The position numbers and the translations under genes were made by a program. Positions 1 to 6,500 of a stretch of 18,452 bases of DNA are shown in pieces. The number at the start of each line of letters is the position of its first letter. Within the stretch, counting starts at the first letter, position 1. The DNA comes from Soonwooa sp023440705 (lineage in GTDB: Bacteria > Bacteroidota > Bacteroidia > Flavobacteriales > Weeksellaceae): assembly GCA_023440705.1 (NCBI GenBank), contig JAEXRP010000075.1:1-18452 (forward strand). The letters are read 5' to 3'. The notes beneath the pieces were generated by a model. The model had not been told where the DNA came from. It was given only the letters and a program-made list of their open reading frames with translations, and searched no databases.

Positions 1-1087
1 GGATAATTGCATGGTGATCCGTCACTTTAGAATCATCAAAAACCGCTTTAGACTTCGGAATTGGCTGACTTAGCAAAACATTTGTCCATTCTGTATAAAA
101 CTTCATCGACGCAAGGATTCCAGCGATTTTGGGATACAAACTATCGGATAGATAAGTCGTGTCAACTCTCGGATAGGTCGTATGTTTTTTCTCGTAAAGA
201 CTTTGGATATATTTTAGCGTATTCTCTGCAGAAAAACCATATTTCTTATTGGCTTCAACCTGCAAAGCCGTCAAGTCAAACAATCGAGGATTTTTTTCGC
301 GACCTTCTTTTATTTCAAAAGATAAAATTTCGAACAGATGTTGTTTAAGATATTCTAAACCTTTTTCAGCTTTATCCAAAGATTTTAAGCGATCAATTGC
401 AGCATTAAAAACAACGTCTCGGTATTTGGTTTTCAGTTCCCAATATTCTTCCGTTTGGAAAGCATCAATCTCTTTTTGACGTTGCACCAACATCGCTAAA
501 GTCGGCGTCTGTACACGTCCAATTGATAAGACCGCTTTGTTACCACCATATTTTTTTGTGAACAATCGCGTTGCATTAATTCCTAAAAGCCAATCACCAA
601 TTGCTCGCGCATTTCCCGCTAGATAAAGATTCTGGTAATCTTCAGCGGGTTTCAACGTTTCAAAACCTTCTTTAATCGCATCTTCCGTCAAAGACGAAAT
701 CCAAAGACGTTTCATTGGTTTTTTACATTTTGCTTTTTGTAAAACCCAACGTTGTATCAACTCTCCTTCTTGTCCAGCATCCCCACAGTTAATGACTTCA
801 TCGCAGTCTTCAACTAATTTTTCTATGGTTTTAAATTGTTTTTCAACGCCATTATTGGGTATTAATTTAATTCCAAAATTCTGTGGAATAATCGGTAAAA
901 AAACCAAATCCCACGATTTGAAATGTGGGCTGTAATCATGTGGTTCTTTTAGTGTACAAAGATGTCCAAAAGTCCAAGTTACGCAATAGCCGTTACCTTC
1001 GTAATAGCCTTGTTTAGGCATATCTGCGCCCAAAACTTTGGCGATATCTCGGGCAACACTTGGTTTTTCGGCAATGCACAACTTCAT
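1..1087 (-). CDS. topB: DNA topoisomerase III (type IA), 3' end beyond the window
   Basis: Type IA topoisomerase that cuts and passes single strands to decatenate and relax DNA, often working with RecQ. The frame is open from the ATG at 1087 to the left edge (362 codons), roughly half of a full TopB. The TOPRIM domain begins at once (MKLCIAEKPSVA, Glu7) and has a second acidic motif at Asp103-Ala-Gly-Gln-Glu107. The family motif SIGRVQTPTLAM lies around Arg191. The catalytic tyrosine is Tyr305 in TYPRVDTTYLS, close to its position in other TopB proteins (family knowledge). Near the edge VTDHHAI is readable, another conserved patch. One oddity is that the usual DxDxE triad reads DxGxE. The gene is divergent from the thioesterase gene. 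Identification is secure; only the missing C-terminus is unseen. Confidence 0.95.
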   Translation of the reverse strand, partial: MKLCIAEKPSVARDIAKVLGADMPKQGYYEGNGYCVTWTFGHLCTLKEPHDYSPHFKSWDLVFLPIIPQNFGIKLIPNNGVEKQFKTIEKLVEDCDEVINCGDAGQEGELIQRWVLQKAKCKKPMKRLWISSLTEDAIKEGFETLKPAEDYQNLYLAGNARAIGDWLLGINATRLFTKKYGGNKAVLSIGRVQTPTLAMLVQRQKEIDAFQTEEYWELKTKYRDVVFNAAIDRLKSLDKAEKGLEYLKQHLFEILSFEIKEGREKNPRLFDLTALQVEANKKYGFSAENTLKYIQSLYEKKHTTYPRVDTTYLSDSLYPKIAGILASMKFYTEWTNVLLSQPIPKSKAVFDDSKVTDHHAII

Positions 1088-1114
1088 AGATTTTCAGTTC
1101 TAAATTTGAACAAA

Positions 1115-1145
1115 CAAAGGTCGACAATTTTTCATTAAAAGACAA
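1115..1145 (-). promoter_or_regulatory. Possible topB promoter
   Basis: On the minus strand a TTG (1143-1145) is followed by 20 bases and GACCTTTG (1115-1122). This is one mismatch from the Bacteroidetes -7 box TAnnTTTG, with correct spacing. It would start transcription about 20 bases before the topB ATG. It is a pattern match only. Confidence 0.3.
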
Positions 1146-1197
1146 TTGGTCTTGTTTTGATTTTTTTTCAGAAATTAGGAAAACTTAAATTAAAATT

Positions 1198-1617
1198 ATG
1201 ACACCCGAAAAACGACAATTGGTCGAGAAAAGTTTTAACAATTCCGAAACTTTAAAGTTCTACAAAGCAACTTTGGAAGAATTGGACACCGATTATATCT
1301 CTATTAAAATTCCAAAACAAGACATCATGACGCGCAAAGCTGGAATGTTTAACGGTGCTATGATGGCGTCTTTGGTCGATGTTTCCTCGGGTTATGCTGC
1401 GGTCACACATTATGACGACGATTGTTATGTTGTAACGGTTGAACTAAAAGTTAATTATCTGAGACCAGCAATTGGTGACGCACTTCTTAGTAAATCCTAT
1501 GTTATAAAAGGTGGAAAAAGCATCAGCGTTGTCCGCACCGAAATCTATTGCATCTCCGAAAATCAAAAAGAATCGCATGTTGCAACCTCGCTTGTAACCA
1601 TGATGAGAATTAAATAG
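1198..1617 (+). CDS. PaaI-type hotdog thioesterase
   Basis: A 139-residue single-domain protein of the usual PaaI/4HBT hotdog length, with no signal peptide, so probably a cytoplasmic acyl-CoA thioesterase. The core motif is MFNGAMMASLVDVSSGYAA (residues 50-68). It corresponds to the family pattern HGG-x-LxDxxxGxA, with Asn52-Gly53 at the His-Gly position and Asp61 as the likely catalytic acid. The following strand VTVELKVNYLRPAIGD is the typical hotdog beta strand with the 'NYLRP' signature, and the segment after it (KSYVIKGGKSISVVRTEIY) also fits. Its acyl substrate cannot be read from the sequence. It stands alone between the divergent topB and the convergent histidine kinase gene. The family is clear; the enzymatic role is inferred. 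Confidence 0.85.
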   Translation: MTPEKRQLVEKSFNNSETLKFYKATLEELDTDYISIKIPKQDIMTRKAGMFNGAMMASLVDVSSGYAAVTHYDDDCYVVTVELKVNYLRPAIGDALLSKSYVIKGGKSISVVRTEIYCISENQKESHVATSLVTMMRIK

Positions 1618-1679
1618 AACAAAAAAATTAGACCCGCTAAAATAATTTCATGAAACGCCAAAACCTGCGGTGGAGCAAT

Positions 1680-1712
1680 AAAACCTCACAAAACTTAATT
1701 TTGCAAGGTTTT
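1680..1712. terminator. Bidirectional terminator between thioesterase and kinase genes
   Basis: Arms 1680-1693 and 1699-1712 form a 14-pair stem with two G-U pairs (in the minus-strand RNA) around a 5-base loop, with A/T runs on both sides. It suits both convergent genes. The kinase stop codon (1695-1697) lies in or at the edge of the loop, so the end of that reading frame is part of the hairpin. Confidence 0.7.
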
Positions 1713-2873
1713 AGTTTCTTTCGGTAATTTCATAGTAATTCTAAAAGTTGTGCCTTTTCCGATTTCGGTTTGACTGACTTTTATTTCGCCGTTGTGATAT
1801 TCTTTCACCACGCGGTTTGCGAGCGAAAGTCCTAATCCCCAACCACGTTTTTTTGTAGAATATCCAGGTTTGAAAACACTTCGCGCTTGGGCCTTCGTCA
1901 TTCCAGAACCATTATCTTTAACATCGATATAGACGGTACGATTCTTTTTATACAGTAAAATTTCGAGTTTGCCCTCGCCTTTCATCGCGTCCACCGCATT
2001 TTTCACCAAGTTTTCGATAACCCAACTCATCAAAATTCGACTGTGTGGAATCATTATTTCTTCGTAAGTTTTTTGCAAACTAAACTCAACACGAGTAGAA
2101 ATTCGCTTCTTTAAATAATCAAAATTCTGCTGAACGGTTTCCGTCAAATCCAAATCATTAAGATCTGGTATCGAACCAATTTTAGAAAACCTTTCCGAAA
2201 TCGTTTTTAATCGATTAACATCCTGTTCCAGCTCTTTAACGCCCATTCCGTTTTCGTCCTCCATTTTCATAATTTCCACCCAACCAATCATTGATGACAG
2301 CGGTGTTCCGATTTGATGCGCTGTTTCTTTCGCCAATCCAGCCCAAACAAAACCTTCATCTGTCTTCTTCAAAGTTCTCAAAAACCAAAACGAAAACGCA
2401 ATATAACCACCTATAAACAGCGCCAAAACATAAGGATAAAACCTCAAATTATTCAATAATTCGGAATTGTCATAATAGATAAATTGGTTGTTAAATTCGG
2501 GTAACTGAATCTCAAACGGCGGATAACGACTTTCCATTTGATGCATCACAGCTTTCAGTCGTTTCGGATCATTTCTAACCTCTTCAGGAATATTTCGACT
2601 TTCGATCAGGTTACCTTTTTTGTCGGTCAAGATAAACGGAATATCCTCATTTTCGTTAATCACATTCAGCGATAACTCGTTCAGACGATAGTCAAAATTC
2701 ACGTCTTGCATGTACTTCATCGCCGTCGCAATCGACTTTATCCGTCCAGTTTCTTTTTCTCGCAGATAACTAATCATCACCGAAGACGACAAAATGATCC
2801 CGATCACAACTGCCGTCAAAATGGTATAAATAATCCATTTATTAATCTTCGAAAAAAAATAAAGCCTTTTCAT
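1695..2873 (-). CDS. Orphan membrane sensor histidine kinase
   Basis: A 392-residue inner-membrane sensor kinase. Transmembrane segment 1 covers about residues 14-35. A roughly 110-residue extracytoplasmic sensor region follows, then transmembrane segment 2 (about 147-167). The H-box AKETAHQIGTPLSS carries the phosphoacceptor His186; this form (HQxGTPLSS) is common in Flavobacteriia. The ATPase domain has the N-box Asn288/Asn292 (ENLVKNAVDAM), the G1 box DNGSGM (320-325) and the G2 box GWGLGLSLA (344-352), so it looks catalytically intact. There is no HAMP domain and no receiver domain. No response regulator gene lies beside it, so its partner and signal are unknown. The flanking genes (thioesterase, peptidase) do not suggest a pathway. 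Confidence 0.93.
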   Translation of the reverse strand: MKRLYFFSKINKWIIYTILTAVVIGIILSSSVMISYLREKETGRIKSIATAMKYMQDVNFDYRLNELSLNVINENEDIPFILTDKKGNLIESRNIPEEVRNDPKRLKAVMHQMESRYPPFEIQLPEFNNQFIYYDNSELLNNLRFYPYVLALFIGGYIAFSFWFLRTLKKTDEGFVWAGLAKETAHQIGTPLSSMIGWVEIMKMEDENGMGVKELEQDVNRLKTISERFSKIGSIPDLNDLDLTETVQQNFDYLKKRISTRVEFSLQKTYEEIMIPHSRILMSWVIENLVKNAVDAMKGEGKLEILLYKKNRTVYIDVKDNGSGMTKAQARSVFKPGYSTKKRGWGLGLSLANRVVKEYHNGEIKVSQTEIGKGTTFRITMKLPKETKTLQN

Positions 2874-2961
2874 AAAACGTTGACTAATTTAGAAAAAATT
2901 CGGGAGCTACCAACAACACTGAGTTTTATTAAACGTGATTTATCCATTTAAAATTGTTTTT

Positions 2962-3058
2962 AGGAGCCTTATCCCGCTATCCGCTATATCTTTTGTGGAA
3001 GCCACCACCTCAAACGCAAAACGGCATCCACAAAAGGATGCCGCTTCTATCGGGGCTA
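2962..3058 (-). ncRNA. Flavo-1-like structured RNA element downstream of the S9 peptidase
   Basis: Read on the minus strand, the element starts AGCCCCGATAGAAGCGGC and ends with a GCGGATAGCGGGATAAGGCT block followed by CC. The outermost AGCC and GGCT can pair. Between the blocks is a perfect 10-pair stem, CTTTTGTGGA (3027-3036) with TCCACAAAAG (2990-2999), enclosing about 27 bases. The layout of conserved flanks around a variable hairpin, and the wording of the flanks, match what I recall of the Flavo-1 RNA motif of Flavobacteria (presumed non-coding RNA, function unknown). The Rfam assignment is from memory. A competing 8-pair hairpin lies at 3022-3043. The element begins about 15 bases after the peptidase stop, so it may be the 3' end of that transcript or a separate RNA. 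Confidence 0.6.
3022..3043 (-). terminator. Hairpin, probable S9 peptidase terminator
   Basis: A perfect 8-pair stem CGGCATCC (3022-3029) / GGATGCCG (3036-3043) with a 6-base loop. On the minus strand it is followed by TTTTGCGTTT. It lies inside the Flavo-1-like element and cannot form together with that element's 10-pair central stem. Confidence 0.5.
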
Positions 3059-3072
3059 TTTTACAAGCTTTG

Positions 3073-5073
3073 TTATAAAGTTTCCTTCAACCAATCGAAG
3101 AATTCGCGTTGCCATACCAATCCATTTTGAGGATGAAGCACCCAGTGATTTTCGTTCGGGAAGTATAAAAATTTAGTTTTCAAACCTTTTAATTTTGCAG
3201 CTTGGAAGGCTTCTTGACCTTGCTCATAAGGCACACGGAAATCAATTCCTCCTTGGATAACCATAATTGGTTTGTTCCAATTAGCTACTTTTTTAATCGG
3301 GTTAAAATCTGTGTAAGCCTTTGGTGTTGGATTTTTCCAATAAGGTCCACCCAAATCCCAGTTTGCAAACCACAATTCTTCTGTTGTTCCGTACCAAGAT
3401 GTCATATCGAACAATCCGTCATGTGCAATAAAGGTTTTAAATCTATTCTCATGGACACCCGCCAACATAAACACCGAATACCCACCGTAACTAGCACCAA
3501 CAGCTGCTACGCGATCTTTATCTACATACGGAAGCGTTTTAGCAAAATCCGTTGCAGCAAGATAGTCGCGAATTGGTTGTCCTCCCCAATCGCCAGAGAT
3601 ATCTTCATTCCATTTAGTACCCCAACCTGGCATACCGCGACGGTTAGGCGCTACAACGATATAATCGTTAGCTGCCATCAAAGCAAAATTCCATCTTACA
3701 GAATTGTATTGCGTTAACGCCGATTGCGGACCACCTTGACAATATAGAAGTGTTGGATATTTTTTGTTTGGATCAAAATTCGGTGGATAATGGAACCAAA
3801 CACCCATCTCTTTGCCATCCGAAGTTTTAACCATTTTAAGTTCAGACTTTCCGAAAGTTAATTTTGCGTAATTGTCTTTGTTAACATCGGTGATCTGTGA
3901 CAATTGCCCTTTTTTTAATTCAACATTAAAAAGATCTGCATTGTGATTGATATCCACTTTCGAGACTACCAAAGCATTTTTAGTCTGTGCAACAACATCG
4001 TTAACATCAAATTGACCGTTCGTAACTTGACTTACTTTTCCACCTTTCGCATCAACAACAAATAGTTGTTTTGTACCACGATAAGCTGCTGTAAAGTAGA
4101 TATTTTTAGAATCTGCGCTCCAAAACGTTGATCCAGAAACGGTTTCGTCCCAAGCTTCCGTTAGATTTTTTTTAGTTTTAGACTTCCAATCCATAACAAT
4201 GATGTCATTTTTGTCAGCTTCGTAACCATCGCGTTTCATACTTAACCAAAGTAAATTTTTCCCATCATTACTAAAACTCGGCGCAACATCGTAACCCATC
4301 ATTCCCTCTGTTAAATTGGAGGTTCGACCAGTTGCTAAGTTGTACGCGAAAATATCTGTATTCGTACTTTGCGCGTAGTCTGCACCACTTTTAGCTTTGG
4401 TTACATAAAGCAATTCTGTAGAATCTGGACTCCAAACGAAATCCTCACTTCCACCAAAAGGTTTCTGCGGCGAATCAAACTTTTTACCTTCTAATAAATC
4501 TTTTGCTTTATCTGATGAATCGGATGTGTTAACTACAAAAACGTGATTGTATTTGCCTTCATTCCAAGCGTCCCAATGTCTGTGGTTAAGATCTGTGTAG
4601 ATTTGTCCTGTAGATTTTGGTGTATCAACATATTTGTCTTTCGCCATTAAATTCTCTACTAAAACAGCTTTGCTAAACGCCACTTTTTTTCCGTCTGGAG
4701 ATATTACAATATTCTCGGCATCATTACCGATTGTATAAAAATCAGTCCAAGTTTTCCCTGCATCTTTTGACAATACAATTTTATCAGCTTCTTGCGCGTA
4801 CAAGCCATTTTTATCCCATTGGATGACAGCACGTTTTCCAAAATCAACTTTCTCTGCCGATTGATTGAGCAAATTCATAAAGTAAGTTGAAGAATTTGAT
4901 TTTTCTGTTTTCAAATCCGTTTTACTGACTTTGTAGATTAGCGAAGATTGATCTGGAGAAACTGCCTGAACACCTAATTTGTTAAGCGTCCACAGAATTT
5001 CGGGCGTTAATTTTTGCTGTGCATTCATCATAAAGGGTGCAATTAGCGCAACTATAGTATGTTTTAACTTCAT
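3073..5073 (-). CDS. Secreted S9 family serine peptidase, dipeptidyl-peptidase 5-like
   Basis: A 666-residue prolyl-oligopeptidase-family enzyme that probably removes dipeptides from peptides in the periplasm. A short signal peptide (MKLKHTIVALIAPFMMNA, cut near residue 18) opens it. Residues about 30-400 form a beta-propeller with PD40-like repeats, such as ISPDGKKVAFS, WSPDSTELLY and FSNDGKNLLWL. The C-terminal alpha/beta-hydrolase domain has the catalytic triad Ser528 (GASYGG), Asp611 (GGIDFRVP) and His643 (ENHWVLHP). The GDWGGQP stretch before the nucleophile is typical of subfamily S9C, which includes Porphyromonas DPP5. The length fits that group. Acylaminoacyl-peptidase is the main alternative label. 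The gene stands alone, divergent from the T9SS protein gene with only 68 bases between them, and ends at the Flavo-1-like element. Confidence 0.92.
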   Translation of the reverse strand: MKLKHTIVALIAPFMMNAQQKLTPEILWTLNKLGVQAVSPDQSSLIYKVSKTDLKTEKSNSSTYFMNLLNQSAEKVDFGKRAVIQWDKNGLYAQEADKIVLSKDAGKTWTDFYTIGNDAENIVISPDGKKVAFSKAVLVENLMAKDKYVDTPKSTGQIYTDLNHRHWDAWNEGKYNHVFVVNTSDSSDKAKDLLEGKKFDSPQKPFGGSEDFVWSPDSTELLYVTKAKSGADYAQSTNTDIFAYNLATGRTSNLTEGMMGYDVAPSFSNDGKNLLWLSMKRDGYEADKNDIIVMDWKSKTKKNLTEAWDETVSGSTFWSADSKNIYFTAAYRGTKQLFVVDAKGGKVSQVTNGQFDVNDVVAQTKNALVVSKVDINHNADLFNVELKKGQLSQITDVNKDNYAKLTFGKSELKMVKTSDGKEMGVWFHYPPNFDPNKKYPTLLYCQGGPQSALTQYNSVRWNFALMAANDYIVVAPNRRGMPGWGTKWNEDISGDWGGQPIRDYLAATDFAKTLPYVDKDRVAAVGASYGGYSVFMLAGVHENRFKTFIAHDGLFDMTSWYGTTEELWFANWDLGGPYWKNPTPKAYTDFNPIKKVANWNKPIMVIQGGIDFRVPYEQGQEAFQAAKLKGLKTKFLYFPNENHWVLHPQNGLVWQREFFDWLKETL

Positions 5074-5097
5074 GAAACTATTTTTTCTTTGTAAGCA

Positions 5098-5129
5098 CGA
5101 ATTTATTAAATTTAAAACGATTAACCCAA
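5098..5129 (-). promoter_or_regulatory. Possible S9 peptidase promoter
   Basis: On the minus strand TTG (5127-5129), 21 bases, then TAAATTCG (5098-5105). This is one mismatch from TAnnTTTG, with acceptable spacing, and lies about 25 bases before the start codon in the 68-base divergent gap. Confidence 0.33.
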
Positions 5130-5141
5130 AACTTATTAACT

Positions 5142-5978
5142 ATGAAAAAATCTTTACAAGTTTTAGCCCTAATTTTTGCAACTTCTTTATTTTCACAAGT
5201 TTCTTTCCACCCATATTTTAATTATTCTCCTACACCATTTATGTCTATAATTTATGGACCTGGCACAATTTATTATACGACAGATGGATCAGATCCAAAT
5301 TTTAGTTCTTTAAGCATTACTGATAGTAATGTTAATATTCCAATCCCTCACAATTTGACGATAAAAGCACGTGTGAAATTGTCTGACAATACATTATCCG
5401 CTGTGTATCAAAGAAACTATTACACAACATTACCAGAAAAAAAAGTGTTTTTTAAACCTGCTGCCAGTTGGGGTGTTCCATGTTCATTTATTAATATGAT
5501 TGAGCCATCAAATGCAATAGATTTTTTTCCACCTGGTCAAAAAATGACTGAAGCATGTGAAGGTTGGTATCAAATGGCGTACTTATATGGAAGTGCTGAA
5601 ATAAATTTTAACAACTGTTCAGATTTTGGGCAGACTCCAAGTCCTTTTCCTCGTTATCAAATTATAACAGAAGACACGGTTTATTATGATGCTTCTTCTG
5701 GTCCAATTACCAATCCGCCAGCTTGTCTACTTGCAACGCAAGAAACATCTAAAATTGCGAATGTAAAACTTGCTCAAAATCCAGTAAAAGAATTGCTTCT
5801 TGTTAATTCTGATTTAAAATTTGAAACTTATCAAATTCTAGATTTTTCAGGAAAAATAATAGCGCAAGGAAATTTTAAAAAAGACCTAAATGTATCGCAA
5901 TTATCAAAAGGAACTTATCTTGTAAAACTGGTAGGAGATAATTCTGTTCAACATTATATTAAATTCATTAAAAATTAA
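5142..5978 (+). CDS. T9SS-exported protein with CHB_HEX_C-like and CBM26-like starch-binding domains
   Basis: A 278-residue secreted protein without a recognisable catalytic domain. Residues 1-19 are a signal peptide (MKKSLQVLALIFATSLFSQ). Residues about 38-95 resemble the chitobiase/hexosaminidase C-terminal fold (IYYTTDGSDPN is its hallmark). Residues about 100-165 look like a CBM25/26 starch-binding module: VFFKPAASWG, then PPGQKMT, GWYQM and INFNN in the expected order. Residues about 205-278 are a type A T9SS sorting domain (KLAQNPVKELL, QILDFSGKIIAQG, SKGTYLVKL, HYIKFIKN), so it is probably exported across the outer membrane. Cys114, Cys139, Cys159 and Cys195 could form disulphides. A carbohydrate (alpha-glucan) binding role is inferred. 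No polysaccharide-use genes lie next to it; secG follows 63 bases downstream. Confidence 0.82.
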   Translation: MKKSLQVLALIFATSLFSQVSFHPYFNYSPTPFMSIIYGPGTIYYTTDGSDPNFSSLSITDSNVNIPIPHNLTIKARVKLSDNTLSAVYQRNYYTTLPEKKVFFKPAASWGVPCSFINMIEPSNAIDFFPPGQKMTEACEGWYQMAYLYGSAEINFNNCSDFGQTPSPFPRYQIITEDTVYYDASSGPITNPPACLLATQETSKIANVKLAQNPVKELLLVNSDLKFETYQILDFSGKIIAQGNFKKDLNVSQLSKGTYLVKLVGDNSVQHYIKFIKN

Positions 5979-6012
5979 GTAATTAATATTTTTAGTAATA
6001 AATATTTATCAT

Positions 6013-6020
6013 TATATTTG
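6013..6020 (+). promoter_or_regulatory. Probable secG -7 element
   Basis: TATATTTG matches the Bacteroidetes -7 consensus TAnnTTTG exactly and lies 21 bases before the secG ATG. No clear TTG is seen at the -33 position (the region reads TTTTAG), so it is a partial promoter match. Confidence 0.42.
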
Positions 6021-6041
6021 CCACTCAAAATTTAAAATTAC

Positions 6042-6389
6042 ATGGGCACTATATTTACGCTATTTATGGTATTGATTATGATTGCATGCGTGCTGTTAAT
6101 CATTATTATTATGGCTCAAAACCCAAAAGGTGGCGGTCTTTCAGGAACATTTGGTGGTACTTCTTCAGCAACTTTTGGAGTACAAAGAACCAATGACTTT
6201 ATGGAAAAAGCAACTTGGACATTAGGAATTTTTATCGCTGTGATGATTATTCTAAGCATTGTTATTACTGGTAAACCAACAACAACTTTCCAAGCGCCAA
6301 AAACGCCAACTAAGAAAGAAGCGCCTGCACAAGGTCAAGCACCAGCTAATCAAACGGCTCCTGCAACACAGGCACCTGTTCAAAAATAA
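6042..6389 (+). CDS. secG: Preprotein translocase subunit SecG
   Basis: The small accessory subunit of the SecYEG channel in the inner membrane. Transmembrane segment 1 covers about residues 4-24 and ends in MAQNPKGGGLSGTFGG. This glycine-rich stretch and the following ATFGVQRTNDFMEKATW are the SecG family signature. Transmembrane segment 2 covers about 57-77. The last 35 residues are rich in Pro, Ala, Gln and Lys (QAPKTPTKKEAPAQ and onwards), a low-complexity cytoplasmic or periplasmic tail common in Bacteroidetes SecG and longer than in E. coli. The gene has its own -7 box upstream and a strong terminator just after the stop, so it looks like a single-gene unit. Confidence 0.95.
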   Translation: MGTIFTLFMVLIMIACVLLIIIIMAQNPKGGGLSGTFGGTSSATFGVQRTNDFMEKATWTLGIFIAVMIILSIVITGKPTTTFQAPKTPTKKEAPAQGQAPANQTAPATQAPVQK

Positions 6390-6409
6390 ACTATCTACAT
6401 AGTATATAT

Positions 6410-6439
6410 AAAGCGATTGATTTTTTCAGTCGCTTTTTT
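6410..6439 (+). terminator. secG terminator
   Basis: Arms 6410-6420 and 6426-6436 form an 11-pair stem (one G-U) around a T5 loop, and the T run continues to 6439. It lies about 20 bases after the secG stop codon. Confidence 0.8.
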
Positions 6440-6500
6440 GTTATTAAAATAGTTGATGGCATTATTTTAGCACCGAAGAAAAGTTGTTTTAATTATAAAT

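Noticed and set aside
61..479. Plus-strand open frames over 61-348 and 249-479
   Set aside because: They lie antisense to topB, whose minus-strand frame carries clear topoisomerase motifs including Tyr305. Their translations match no family.
3202..3717. 171-codon plus-strand open frame
   Set aside because: Antisense to the S9 peptidase catalytic domain; composition looks like a reverse-frame shadow.
5985..6012. AT-only hairpin after the T9SS protein gene (AATATTT/AAATATT)
   Set aside because: The stem is only A-T pairs and has no T tract; too weak to call a terminator.
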